From NCBI GenBank assembly GCA_027339745.1, contig DAHWNW010000001.1, positions 186,001 through 250,000 on the forward strand: a stretch of DNA of 64,000 bases, given 5' to 3'. The notes beneath the pieces were generated by a model. That model saw only the letters and a list, made by a program, of their open reading frames with translations. It had not been told where the DNA came from and did no database searches. The translations under genes and the position numbers were made by a program. This stretch comes from Nitrososphaerota archaeon (GTDB lineage Archaea; Thermoproteota; Nitrososphaeria; Nitrososphaerales; Gagatemarchaeaceae). Each line of letters opens with the position of its first letter. Within the stretch, counting starts at the first letter, position 1. This document shows, one piece after another, positions 1 through 7,162 of the stretch.

Positions 1-60
1 GGTTCCAAGCGGACTCCAAAGATTCAATTAGATTGGTTCCTGAAGAGGACCGAGGCGCTG

Positions 61-1509
61 ATGGGAGCGAAGAGCGGCAGGGAGTTCCTTCAGAGGCTCG
101 ACTCCACCCCTCGAGAAGTGTGGTACGGGGACGAGAAGATCACAGGCTCTGTCTCCAAGCACCCGGCGTTCAGGGGCGTGGCGAAGTCGATAGCTGCCCT
201 GTATGACATGCAGTTGAAGCCGGAGCTGGAGGATGTCATGACCTACGAGTCCCCCACCACGCACGAGAGGGTCGGGACGAGCTTCCTCCAGCCCCGCACC
301 AGGGAGGAGCTGGGTAGGCGGACTGCCATGATCAAGACATGGGCAGACTTTTCCGGCGGGATGATGGGGAGGACGGCAGACTACCTCAACAGCTCGATCA
401 TGGCGATGGCGGCGGCCGCGCAGTTCTTCGGAAAGGGCGAGCACGACTTCGCCGCGAACGTCTCTGGGTACTACGAGTATGTCAGGGAGAACGATCTCGT
501 CCTGACGCATACGCTGATCAACCCCCAGACAAACAGGGGAGTTGGCCCATCAAAGCAGGCCGACCCCTTCATTGCCGCCCGGGTGGCAGACAAGACGTCG
601 GAAGGGGTCGTGATACGAGGAGCGAGGATGTTGGCGACCCTCCCCATAGCGGACGAAATCATGGTGTTCCCTTCCACCGTGATAAGGTCGGGGCAGGACG
701 ACATGCCATATTCGATCGCCTTCGCCGTGCCGGTGAGCGCGAAGGGGCTGAAATTCGTCTGTAGGGAGTCGTTCGCAGCTGAGTCCGCCTTCGACCATCC
801 TCTCGCTTCGAGGTTCGACGAGCAGGACGCCGTGGTGGTATTCGATGACGTATTGGTCCCTTGGGAGAGGGTGTTCATACTCGAAGACCCGGACAGGGCC
901 AACAAGGTGAACGAGTCGACCGGGGCCATCGTCTTCATGGCCCACCAGGCGACCGTCCGGGAGGCGGCCAAGGCTGAGTTCATGGCCGGCCTGGCGACTA
1001 TGGTGGCCGAGACCATAGGCGCGGACGCGTTCCCACAGGTCCAAGAGAGGATTGCAGGCGTGCTCCTGATCGCGGAGACGATGAAGGCGTTCATCGGGTC
1101 GAGCGAGGCCAGGGCGAAGACGAACGAGTGGGGACTGATGAGCCCTGACTACGCACCGCTCAACGCAGCGCGGAACGTCTGGCCGAGGCTCGCCCCTGAT
1201 TTCTCCGCGGTAATCAAACAGACAGGGGCGAGCGGGCTCATGGCCATCCCTCCGGAGGGGATACTCGGCTCTGAAGCGAGGCCCGACGTGGACAGGTACT
1301 TCCAGTCGAAGTTGGCGGACGGGGAGGAGAGGGTCCGGCTTTTCAAGATGGCGTGGGACGCGTCAGGGAGCTCGTTCGGGGGGAGGCAGGACCTGTACGA
1401 GAGATTCTTCTTCGGCGACCCGGTCAGGATGGCCAGCGCATACTACTCATGGTACGACAAGGAGCCGTACAAGCGGCGGGTGATGGAGCTGCTGCACAGG
1501 AAGGACTGA
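61..1509 (+). CDS. hpaB: 4-hydroxyphenylacetate 3-monooxygenase-like flavin-dependent aromatic hydroxylase, oxygenase component
   Basis: This 482-residue protein matches the HpaB family in length and in the motif GMMGRTADYLN near residue 100. Family members hydroxylate phenolic substrates such as 4-hydroxyphenylacetate, using reduced FAD supplied by a separate reductase. The related 4-hydroxybutyryl-CoA dehydratase needs cysteine ligands for a 4Fe-4S cluster. This protein has only one cysteine (in FVCRESF), which argues for the monooxygenase branch. An AT-rich box at about 22-32 sits 30 nt before ATG 61, as expected of a leaderless archaeal transcript. A ring-cleavage dioxygenase follows 5 nt downstream, and a flavin reductase lies convergently after that, so the three probably form one aromatic-degradation module. 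The exact phenolic substrate is not shown by the sequence. Confidence 0.88.
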   Translation: MGAKSGREFLQRLDSTPREVWYGDEKITGSVSKHPAFRGVAKSIAALYDMQLKPELEDVMTYESPTTHERVGTSFLQPRTREELGRRTAMIKTWADFSGGMMGRTADYLNSSIMAMAAAAQFFGKGEHDFAANVSGYYEYVRENDLVLTHTLINPQTNRGVGPSKQADPFIAARVADKTSEGVVIRGARMLATLPIADEIMVFPSTVIRSGQDDMPYSIAFAVPVSAKGLKFVCRESFAAESAFDHPLASRFDEQDAVVVFDDVLVPWERVFILEDPDRANKVNESTGAIVFMAHQATVREAAKAEFMAGLATMVAETIGADAFPQVQERIAGVLLIAETMKAFIGSSEARAKTNEWGLMSPDYAPLNAARNVWPRLAPDFSAVIKQTGASGLMAIPPEGILGSEARPDVDRYFQSKLADGEERVRLFKMAWDASGSSFGGRQDLYERFFFGDPVRMASAYYSWYDKEPYKRRVMELLHRKD

Positions 1510-1514
1510 CGCAC

Positions 1515-2516
1515 TTGGCCAAGAGATTCGACGTGGTGAAGGCCGGTCACATCGAACTCCTGGTGACTGACCTCGAGGCTGCGAAGAGGTTCTACGTGGA
1601 GACGCTGGGGCTGATCGTCACCGAGTCAGATGGCGGGCACCTCTACCTCAGGGGGCTGGAAGACAGGCATCACCACTCCTTGACCCTGACACAGTCTGAC
1701 ACCCCGGGAGTCGACCACTTCGCCTTCAGGGTGTCCGACGAAGCTGGACTCGAGGCGTTGGAGGAGATCGTCAAAGGGAGAGGCTGGTTCGCCCGCTGGA
1801 AGGAACCGGGGGAAGAGAAGGGGGTCGGGAAGGCGCTCTTGGTCGAGGACGGGTTCGGCTTTCCGGTCGAGTTCTACTTCGAGGCGTCCCCCCAGGAGTG
1901 GATGCTCCAGAAGTTCCAGCACTACAAAGGGGCGAAGGTCATGCGCCTCGACCACTTCAACATCATGCTCCCGGACGTCGCCGCCGCTTACGACTGGTAC
2001 GTCGGGGGGCTCGGCTTCGTTTGCACCGAGCTGACCGATACGGACGACGCGAAGCCCGACCTGTGGGCTGCCTGGCTGAGGAGGAAGCACACGTGCCACG
2101 ACGTGGCGCTCACCACCGGGAAGGGGCCGAGGGTCCACCACGCTGGGTTCGCCGTTGCGGACAGGGCGTCGATCATGGACGCAGCTGACGTCCTCGCGGC
2201 CAACGGGTACGCGAAGAACATGGAGAGGGGGCCCGGGAGGCACGGGATATCCAACGCGTTCTTCCTGTACCTGAGGGACCCTGACGGGAACCGGATAGAG
2301 CTGTACACGGGGGACTATGTCAGCGCTGACCCTGACTGGGTCCCAATCAGATGGAGGCTGAACGACCCCCAGAGGCAGACGTTCTGGGGGGCCCCTACCC
2401 CGAAGAGCTGGTTCGACGAAGCGATGCCGGTCCGCTCCCCGAAGACGGGGAGCTTCGCAAAGATCTCCGACCCCAAGATAAGGGACAGGCCGGACTATTT
2501 GCTCGGGGCGAGATAG
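1515..2516 (+). CDS. hpaD: Extradiol (homoprotocatechuate 2,3-dioxygenase-like) ring-cleavage dioxygenase
   Basis: This protein of about 333 residues has two vicinal-oxygen-chelate modules. The second carries the three likely Fe/Mn ligands: His in LDHFN, His in VHHAGF and Glu in RIELYTGDY. The C-terminal stretch through DPDWVPIRW resembles HpaD of the type I extradiol family, which opens the ring of 3,4-dihydroxyphenylacetate. TTG 1515 is chosen because GGAAGGA lies just upstream and the protein then begins directly before the first module; the longer open frame upstream overlaps hpaB. Its product would follow from the HpaB reaction. The stop codon abuts that of the convergent reductase gene with no gap. 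Confidence 0.87.
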   Translation: MAKRFDVVKAGHIELLVTDLEAAKRFYVETLGLIVTESDGGHLYLRGLEDRHHHSLTLTQSDTPGVDHFAFRVSDEAGLEALEEIVKGRGWFARWKEPGEEKGVGKALLVEDGFGFPVEFYFEASPQEWMLQKFQHYKGAKVMRLDHFNIMLPDVAAAYDWYVGGLGFVCTELTDTDDAKPDLWAAWLRRKHTCHDVALTTGKGPRVHHAGFAVADRASIMDAADVLAANGYAKNMERGPGRHGISNAFFLYLRDPDGNRIELYTGDYVSADPDWVPIRWRLNDPQRQTFWGAPTPKSWFDEAMPVRSPKTGSFAKISDPKIRDRPDYLLGAR

Positions 2517-3038
2517 CTACCAGACGATGTCCGACGGGGGAGCGGGCGATTCGCCGCGCTCTGTGGTCGTGTACTGCTGGGAGTAGTAGATGAGGGGTCG
2601 CTTCTGAGGGAAGGTGCTGGCGGCCACCACCTCCCCCACGAGGATGGAATGGTCCCCCGCGTCGTACGCCTGCCAGGAGCGGCACTCGATGGCAGCCCGC
2701 ACCCCGGAGATGATGGGGGAACCGGTCGCCCCCTTGGTGTGCTTCACGCCCTCGAACCTGTCCCGGACCGTCGTCCTCCCCGCGAAGCGGTCGGATATGG
2801 TCTTCTGGTCGTCGGCAAGGAAGTTGACGGCGTAGCTATCGGCTTTGAGGAAGAAGTCGTGGTGGGAAGAGCTCTTCGCGACGCAGAACAGGACGAGGGG
2901 GGGCGTCAGCGAGACGCTCGTGAAAGAGCTTACGGTCAGGCCACGGGGGGCATCTCGGCCCTGGGCCGTTACGACGGTGACCCCCTGTGGATAGACCCTC
3001 ATCGTCTGCTTAAGGCTCAACTGGATGTCTTCGCTCAC
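2517..3038 (-). CDS. hpaC: Flavin reductase-like protein, probable reductase partner of HpaB
   Basis: This 173-residue protein belongs to the flavin reductase-like (HpaC/DIM6-NTAB) family. Visible family features are the N-terminal YPQGVTVVTA, the GLTVSSFTSVSLTPPLVLFC core and the C-terminal YYSQQY. Such proteins reduce FMN/FAD with NAD(P)H and hand the flavin to a separate oxygenase, which fits the neighbouring hpaB. GTG 3038 is the first usable start. A TTTAAA box at about 3076-3081 lies 40 nt upstream and is shared with the divergent channel gene. The gene runs opposite to hpaBD, so it is probably transcribed separately from them. Confidence 0.85.
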   Translation of the reverse strand: MSEDIQLSLKQTMRVYPQGVTVVTAQGRDAPRGLTVSSFTSVSLTPPLVLFCVAKSSSHHDFFLKADSYAVNFLADDQKTISDRFAGRTTVRDRFEGVKHTKGATGSPIISGVRAAIECRSWQAYDAGDHSILVGEVVAASTFPQKRPLIYYSQQYTTTERGESPAPPSDIVW

Positions 3039-3112
3039 AGGCGGGAGTCACTCGTGGTCGCGGGGACAGGTTCTGTTTAAAACGTTGTGAGGCCCCGAGT
3101 GGCCGCATCGGG

Positions 3113-3514
3113 ATGGACTCTAGGGGAGTGAGACGCCGCAGAAGGAGGGTCCCCAGGTCGTTCTGGGAGAGGGCGTTGTACTCTTTCGCGGTCATAGCGG
3201 CGATGGTGGTGGTCGGGTCGGTTGCCATGCACGTCATACAAGGGTGGAGCTACCTCGACTCCTTCTATTTCACCAGCTTCATAGCGACAGGGCAAGGACC
3301 GCCTGCGAACCTCTACCCTACCTCGGCGGCAGGCAAGATATTCGCGTCGATATTCGCATTCGTCTCGGTGGGGACCGTGGTCACGGCGCTCCTCTTCCTG
3401 TTCGGGCCTTTCTTGGGGAGGGTGCTGAGGGTAGGCGAGGAGAAGATGGAGGAACTCGAGAAGGGGATGGAAGACGAGTTGAGGAAGCGGGAATCGCCGC
3501 CTCCTGAAAACTAG
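3113..3514 (+). CDS. Two-TM pore-domain ion channel-like protein with a divergent selectivity filter
   Basis: This 133-residue protein starts with an Arg-rich stretch, then has TM1 (about residues 22-42), a re-entrant pore-like segment YLDSFYFTSFIATGQGPP, TM2 (about 75-98) and a charged, helix-forming C-terminus rich in Glu/Lys. The order matches Ion_trans_2/KcsA-type pore subunits. However, the potassium filter TVGYGD is replaced by TGQGPP, so K+ selectivity is doubtful. It probably acts as a homotetramer in the membrane (family knowledge). Its stop codon overlaps that of the convergent PadR gene. Confidence 0.6.
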   Translation: MDSRGVRRRRRRVPRSFWERALYSFAVIAAMVVVGSVAMHVIQGWSYLDSFYFTSFIATGQGPPANLYPTSAAGKIFASIFAFVSVGTVVTALLFLFGPFLGRVLRVGEEKMEELEKGMEDELRKRESPPPEN

Positions 3515-3963
3515 ACGTTTTCCTGGTTTTCCGGTTCACCCAAGAGGTCGGTGACCTGCGCCCTAATCTCTCGGAGCCTCTCCTCGTAGCCTGCGATATC
3601 CCCCCCGCCGGTGCGCTTCAGGTCCTGCGCATAGGAGAGCGCGCTGTAAGCCTGCTCGACGGCGTCACTCATCGTCATTGGGCCTTCCGAAGAAAAGCCG
3701 AAGGAGCCTCCGGCTTCCGACCTCCCTTTGTCCGTGAGTTCGAACCGTCCATCCTCGAGCTTCCGTACCAGCCCCTGTGACGCCATCTCCTTCATCAGCG
3801 GATAGATCGAGCCAGGGGTCGGACGCCACCACCCTCTGGTGATAGATTGCACCCCGTCCATCAACTCGACGCCGTTCTTCGGGGAGGACGAAAGGAGGTA
3901 CATCACCATGTGAGGGAGGCCGCGCTTCCTCCTCCTTGACATCGCGAACCTGAACGGCCACAC
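3511..3963 (-). CDS. PadR-family transcriptional regulator
   Basis: This 150-residue protein has a PadR winged helix at about residues 15-85 (LPHMVMYLL, then ELMDGVQSITRGWWRPTPGS and IYPLMKEMASQGLV), followed by a C-terminal helical dimerization region. GTG 3963 is supported by a TATA-like box ACCTATAT (minus strand, centred near 3990), 27 nt upstream, which fits leaderless transcription. It is divergent from the SHOCT membrane protein at 4060, whose promoter lies in the same 96-nt gap. By analogy with PadR proteins it may repress itself and that neighbour; no ligand can be inferred. Confidence 0.82.
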   Translation of the reverse strand: MWPFRFAMSRRRKRGLPHMVMYLLSSSPKNGVELMDGVQSITRGWWRPTPGSIYPLMKEMASQGLVRKLEDGRFELTDKGRSEAGGSFGFSSEGPMTMSDAVEQAYSALSYAQDLKRTGGGDIAGYEERLREIRAQVTDLLGEPENQENV

Positions 3964-4059
3964 GAGAATGCCGACTCAGGCGACGATATAGGTATTTCGT
4001 TTTGATATTCCGATACACTTAAGAGACCCGTGGACGTTGCCTATCGAGGTCGACCGTGA

Positions 4060-4443
4060 ATGGGGTCCAACCACTACGAGAGTCCGTACAGGGGCATGCG
4101 CTGGGTGGGATGGGTCATCCTGGCGCTGGTGCTCGTGGCAGCCGTCGCCTTCTTCGGGATGATGGTCGCGTATGGTAACAGAGTGCCTATGATGAACTTC
4201 GGCTACCCGTACTACGGGTGGTTCTTCTTCCCCTTAGGGTTCGTATTCTTCGTCATCTTCGCCATGGTCATCTTCCGGTTGGTCTTTTGGGGCTTCGGGG
4301 GGTGGGGATGGAGGCAGAGGTACCGGTATGGTAGCGGCTACGGATACGGGGACGCGCGCGAGATACTACGCCAGAGGTACGCAAGGGGAGAGATAACGAA
4401 GGACCAATTCGAGCAGATGATGAAGGACCTGGAACAGCACTGA
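4060..4443 (+). CDS. Small two-TM membrane protein with C-terminal SHOCT domain
   Basis: This 127-residue protein has two hydrophobic segments (about residues 15-37 and 48-75), a Gly/Tyr/Arg-rich linker and a C-terminal SHOCT motif (ILRQRYARGEITKDQFEQM). SHOCT domains are short helical hairpins common in small prokaryotic membrane or secreted proteins and are thought to mediate oligomerization. GAGGT at about 4044 may serve as a ribosome binding site. Divergence from padR suggests PadR control of a membrane-stress or transport function. No enzymatic motif is visible. Confidence 0.7.
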   Translation: MGSNHYESPYRGMRWVGWVILALVLVAAVAFFGMMVAYGNRVPMMNFGYPYYGWFFFPLGFVFFVIFAMVIFRLVFWGFGGWGWRQRYRYGSGYGYGDAREILRQRYARGEITKDQFEQMMKDLEQH

Positions 4444-4498
4444 GCCTGCGCACCTCCCCCCCCGAAGCGATTTATCGGAGTACAGCTCCCCGTCGCCC

Positions 4499-5026
4499 GT
4501 GGACACGGTGGTCGTCAGGCGTGGACGGAGGTCAGACGCCGTTGAGTTCATCGAGCTTGTCATGGCCCTCGCGAGGTTCGAGAAGCTCGCCCCGCCGACA
4601 ACCGCTGGGAAGAGAAGACTCATCGACGACATATTTCTCAGGAAGAGGATCAACCTTTTCGTCGCATCACGCGGAAAGAAGCTCGTCGGATACGCGCTGT
4701 ACTTCTACAGTTACTCCTCCTTCCTGGCAAGACCCACGTTGTACCTCGAAGACCTTTTCGTGTCAGAGGAGTCGAGAAGGGAAGGCACAGGGATGGCGCT
4801 GTTGAAGCGGTGCGCGCGAGAAGCGCGCGCGAAGGGGTGCGGCAGAATGGAGTGGGCCGTGCTCAGATGGAACGGGAAGGCGCAGAGGTTCTACGAAAAC
4901 CTAGGCGCCAAGCGCATGGAAGACTGGTACCTCTACCGCCTAGACGAGCAGTCTTTGCGGGCGTTGAGCGCCACAGCGACGGCTCGAGCTCGGCACAGGA
5001 AAGCAAGCGTACGACCAGCTCTGTAA
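4499..5026 (+). CDS. GNAT-family N-acetyltransferase
   Basis: This 175-residue protein has a complete GNAT fold. The acetyl-CoA-binding segment is about residues 80-105 (LEDLFVSEESRREGTGMALL), followed by the typical C-terminal WNGKAQRFYENLGAK. The arrangement resembles spermidine/thialysine acetyltransferases, but the substrate cannot be fixed. GTG 4499 is supported by a TTTATC box at 4471-4476, about 25 nt upstream (leaderless). The last 25 residues are basic and rich in Ala/Thr and may be a non-conserved tail. Confidence 0.8.
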   Translation: MDTVVVRRGRRSDAVEFIELVMALARFEKLAPPTTAGKRRLIDDIFLRKRINLFVASRGKKLVGYALYFYSYSSFLARPTLYLEDLFVSEESRREGTGMALLKRCAREARAKGCGRMEWAVLRWNGKAQRFYENLGAKRMEDWYLYRLDEQSLRALSATATARARHRKASVRPAL

Positions 5027-5060
5027 AGCAAGGCCCCGGCGAGCGGGCGCCCTCCTCCCT

Positions 5061-5222
5061 TCACTGGTAAGGAGATAGCTCGTACCGCTTCGGTACCTCG
5101 GCGCTTTCTTGCGGCACAGCAGTCGAAGACTGTGGGGGAGTGGCAGAGTCCTTGGACCTGCCCTCTGCCTTCTTGGAAGGCTTACGCTTGACCGCCTTCG
5201 TGGATTTCGCTTTCTTTGGCAT
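5061..5222 (-). CDS. Small lysine-rich basic protein, 53 residues
   Basis: The frame starts MPKKAKSTKAVKRKPSKKAE and ends PKRYELSPYQ. The N-terminal half is strongly basic (Lys/Arg) with Ser/Thr/Pro, and the C-terminal half is mildly acidic and likely disordered. A box TTTCTATAA on the minus strand (about 5248-5256) lies roughly 28 nt before the ATG, as in the other leaderless genes here, which supports it as a real gene. It resembles small basic nucleic-acid-binding proteins only in composition; no domain is recognised. Confidence 0.55.
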   Translation of the reverse strand: MPKKAKSTKAVKRKPSKKAEGRSKDSATPPQSSTAVPQESAEVPKRYELSPYQ

Positions 5223-5550
5223 GCCGCGACAGGCTGACAGCGGCTCTAGTTATAGAAATCGGATTCCCATAAAGCGCAGGTTGACGGGAACGCTACGCAG
5301 CCTTGCATGGTCAGACCGCCAGTCAGAAGGGAGTTCGTCCTCGCATCACACGCGCCCCGCACTTCGCCGGCCCGTCCCGAAACCGGAACTCGCGCCGGAC
5401 CTCAGGTCCTCCCTTGACAGCCCGCACCCGCGCCCATCTGGGGTACACGACGCACACCTTCGCATCCATGCGCTCAGAGGAGCAGGGTCGCCCTGCCCGA
5501 CGCTACGATGAAAACACGGAACGAAGCCTATTATCAGGGGCGGGGACCCT
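5223..5550. other. Intergenic region, 328 nt
   Basis: It contains the minus-strand TATA box of the small basic gene (about 5250) and a TATTAT box at 5529-5534 for the downstream methyltransferase. I see no convincing coding frame or RNA gene in the remainder. Confidence 0.6.
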
Positions 5551-6123
5551 TTGGCCTTCTTGGCCAAAGTTCCTGACGACAGGAGGGTGCCGCTGTTCGC
5601 GACGGACAACCTTGTCCGGCGAATCATCTCGCCTCCTAAGAAGTTGCTCTCGAAGTACGTCGCGTCAGGGAGTTCTGTCGCCGACCTAGGGTGCGGCCCG
5701 GGGTACTACACAATTCCAATGGCTGAGCTGGCTGGGCCGGGAGGGAAGGTCTATGCGGTCGACTTCGACCCAAGGGCAATCGAAGGGGTCGCCAAGAAGG
5801 CCGAGGCGAGGGGACTCGAGAGGGTGGTCGACGCCCGTGCGGGCTCAGCGGCCGAAGCCGACTTCATCCCCAACGGTTCGGTGGACTTCGTCTTCGCCCA
5901 CGGCCTTCTCTGCTGCATGAAAGACCACTCTGGGGCGCTCTGTCAGATCAAGCGGATGCTGAAGAAAGACGGGCTCGCATATCTTAGCGTGACGAAATTC
6001 GGACGGAAGAAAGATCCCAGGACCGTCACCGCCGAAGAGTGGGAGCGCATGCTCGGCGGGTTCCGAGTCGTAAGCTCAGGCGAAGGCCTTCTCACAAGGT
6101 GGGCCCTGGTCTCGAGCAGCTGA
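5551..6123 (+). CDS. Class I SAM-dependent methyltransferase
   Basis: This 190-residue protein has motif I VADLGCGPGYY at about residues 44-54, an acidic strand-2 end (VYAVDFDPRAI), and a UbiE/Methyltransf_11-like core ending with the KDGLAYLSVTKFG segment. It transfers methyl groups from S-adenosylmethionine; the acceptor is unknown. TTG 5551 is used because the TATTATC box is about 20 nt upstream and no better start lies in frame. It is a monocistron with no informative neighbours. Confidence 0.78.
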   Translation: MAFLAKVPDDRRVPLFATDNLVRRIISPPKKLLSKYVASGSSVADLGCGPGYYTIPMAELAGPGGKVYAVDFDPRAIEGVAKKAEARGLERVVDARAGSAAEADFIPNGSVDFVFAHGLLCCMKDHSGALCQIKRMLKKDGLAYLSVTKFGRKKDPRTVTAEEWERMLGGFRVVSSGEGLLTRWALVSSS

Positions 6124-6316
6124 GATGAGCGTGGCGCCTGAGAGGAGCTCCTGGCATAGAGCGGGGGCATGGGTGTGACATGGGGGAACCTCGGCGGAGC
6201 TGCCGCCGTCCGGAGGTCATCGGCTTGTCCAGGGGTTTTGGTCCATACCGCGCCGCCCTGGCATACATCGGAAGCAATGGGAGAACCAGGGAGCAAGGCC
6301 CCTCAAAGGTCCGAGC

Positions 6317-6976
6317 CTAAGACGCGACGCTGTCGTTTGAAGAGAGTGCCGTCAGATATCCTCCGAACGCTATCGCCCACAGGACGAAGGGGTATACGAC
6401 CAAGCGCTCGGTGAGGCCCTCAAGCGAGCCGCCGCTCATGACGAAGACCAGTATGAAAGCAAGCGTGAGCACTCCGAGCGCGACGGAGAAATACCTGAAC
6501 GGCGCCTTCGTCAGTTTGAAGGCGTAAGCAGCGGAGATTCCTCCGAAGAGGAAGGTGACCATGGCGCCAAAGCCGTGGACCCCTGCCGCCCCGAGAGCGG
6601 AGTTCTCCTGGAAGAGGGAGACGATGATAGCCCCTATCCCAGGGAGGATGTACAGGATCCCGACATAGTTAGCCCTCCTGCCAACGGCGGACGACCGAAA
6701 GTGATTCTCCGTGTAGAAGAGGAGGTATGCAGCAAGGATCAGGAGCGCCCCGCTCAGGAAGAGCATCCCGTTCCAGAGGAGGAAGGTGTTTGTCCCAAGC
6801 GCGCCAAGGTCGCTGAGTACGTCGGACCCCACGTTGTAGTTCGGATAGACCCCTTCGGCGACAGTGTTCAGCAGGATGAACACCAGGCCGCCTAGGACGA
6901 GCAACGACCCTGCGGCCTTCACCCTGCGGTCATTACCCTCCGTGTGGGACGGGGAACTCCCGCCGGCTGCGCTCAC
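6317..6976 (-). CDS. DUF998-like multi-pass membrane protein
   Basis: This 219-residue protein has about six TM segments. The pattern GSLLVLGGLVFILLNTVAEG, NYNVGSDVLSDLGALG and the later HGFGAMVTFLFGG is characteristic of the archaeal/bacterial DUF998 family of unknown function. The frame extends upstream, but TTTAATAT (minus strand, 6999-7006) lies about 27 nt before GTG 6976, favouring this leaderless start over ATG 6997, which sits almost on the box. It is divergent from the pyruvate phosphate dikinase gene. Confidence 0.72.
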   Translation of the reverse strand: MSAAGGSSPSHTEGNDRRVKAAGSLLVLGGLVFILLNTVAEGVYPNYNVGSDVLSDLGALGTNTFLLWNGMLFLSGALLILAAYLLFYTENHFRSSAVGRRANYVGILYILPGIGAIIVSLFQENSALGAAGVHGFGAMVTFLFGGISAAYAFKLTKAPFRYFSVALGVLTLAFILVFVMSGGSLEGLTERLVVYPFVLWAIAFGGYLTALSSNDSVAS

Positions 6977-7162
6977 TGCACCGCGTGCGGGCTTCATGAT
7001 ATTAAACCCGCGCCCACCCTCGTCTTGCTTCGTTGCGCCTCTCTGGATGGGCCTGCTCAAGGGCCGACGAGGGCGGTCACGTTGAACAAATCTAGAAGCG
7101 CGACATCCCCCCGAAGGACTTACAAACACACCGCGCCAAGCTCCCGATGGAGGAGAGGACCC

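Noticed and set aside
471-1094. Long antisense frame in hpaB
   Set aside because: It is a by-product of high GC content opposite a clear family member; other large genes here show similar shadows.
61-1509. Assignment of the first gene as 4-hydroxybutyryl-CoA dehydratase
   Set aside because: The 4Fe-4S cysteine ligands of that enzyme are missing, and the neighbours are an extradiol dioxygenase and a flavin reductase.
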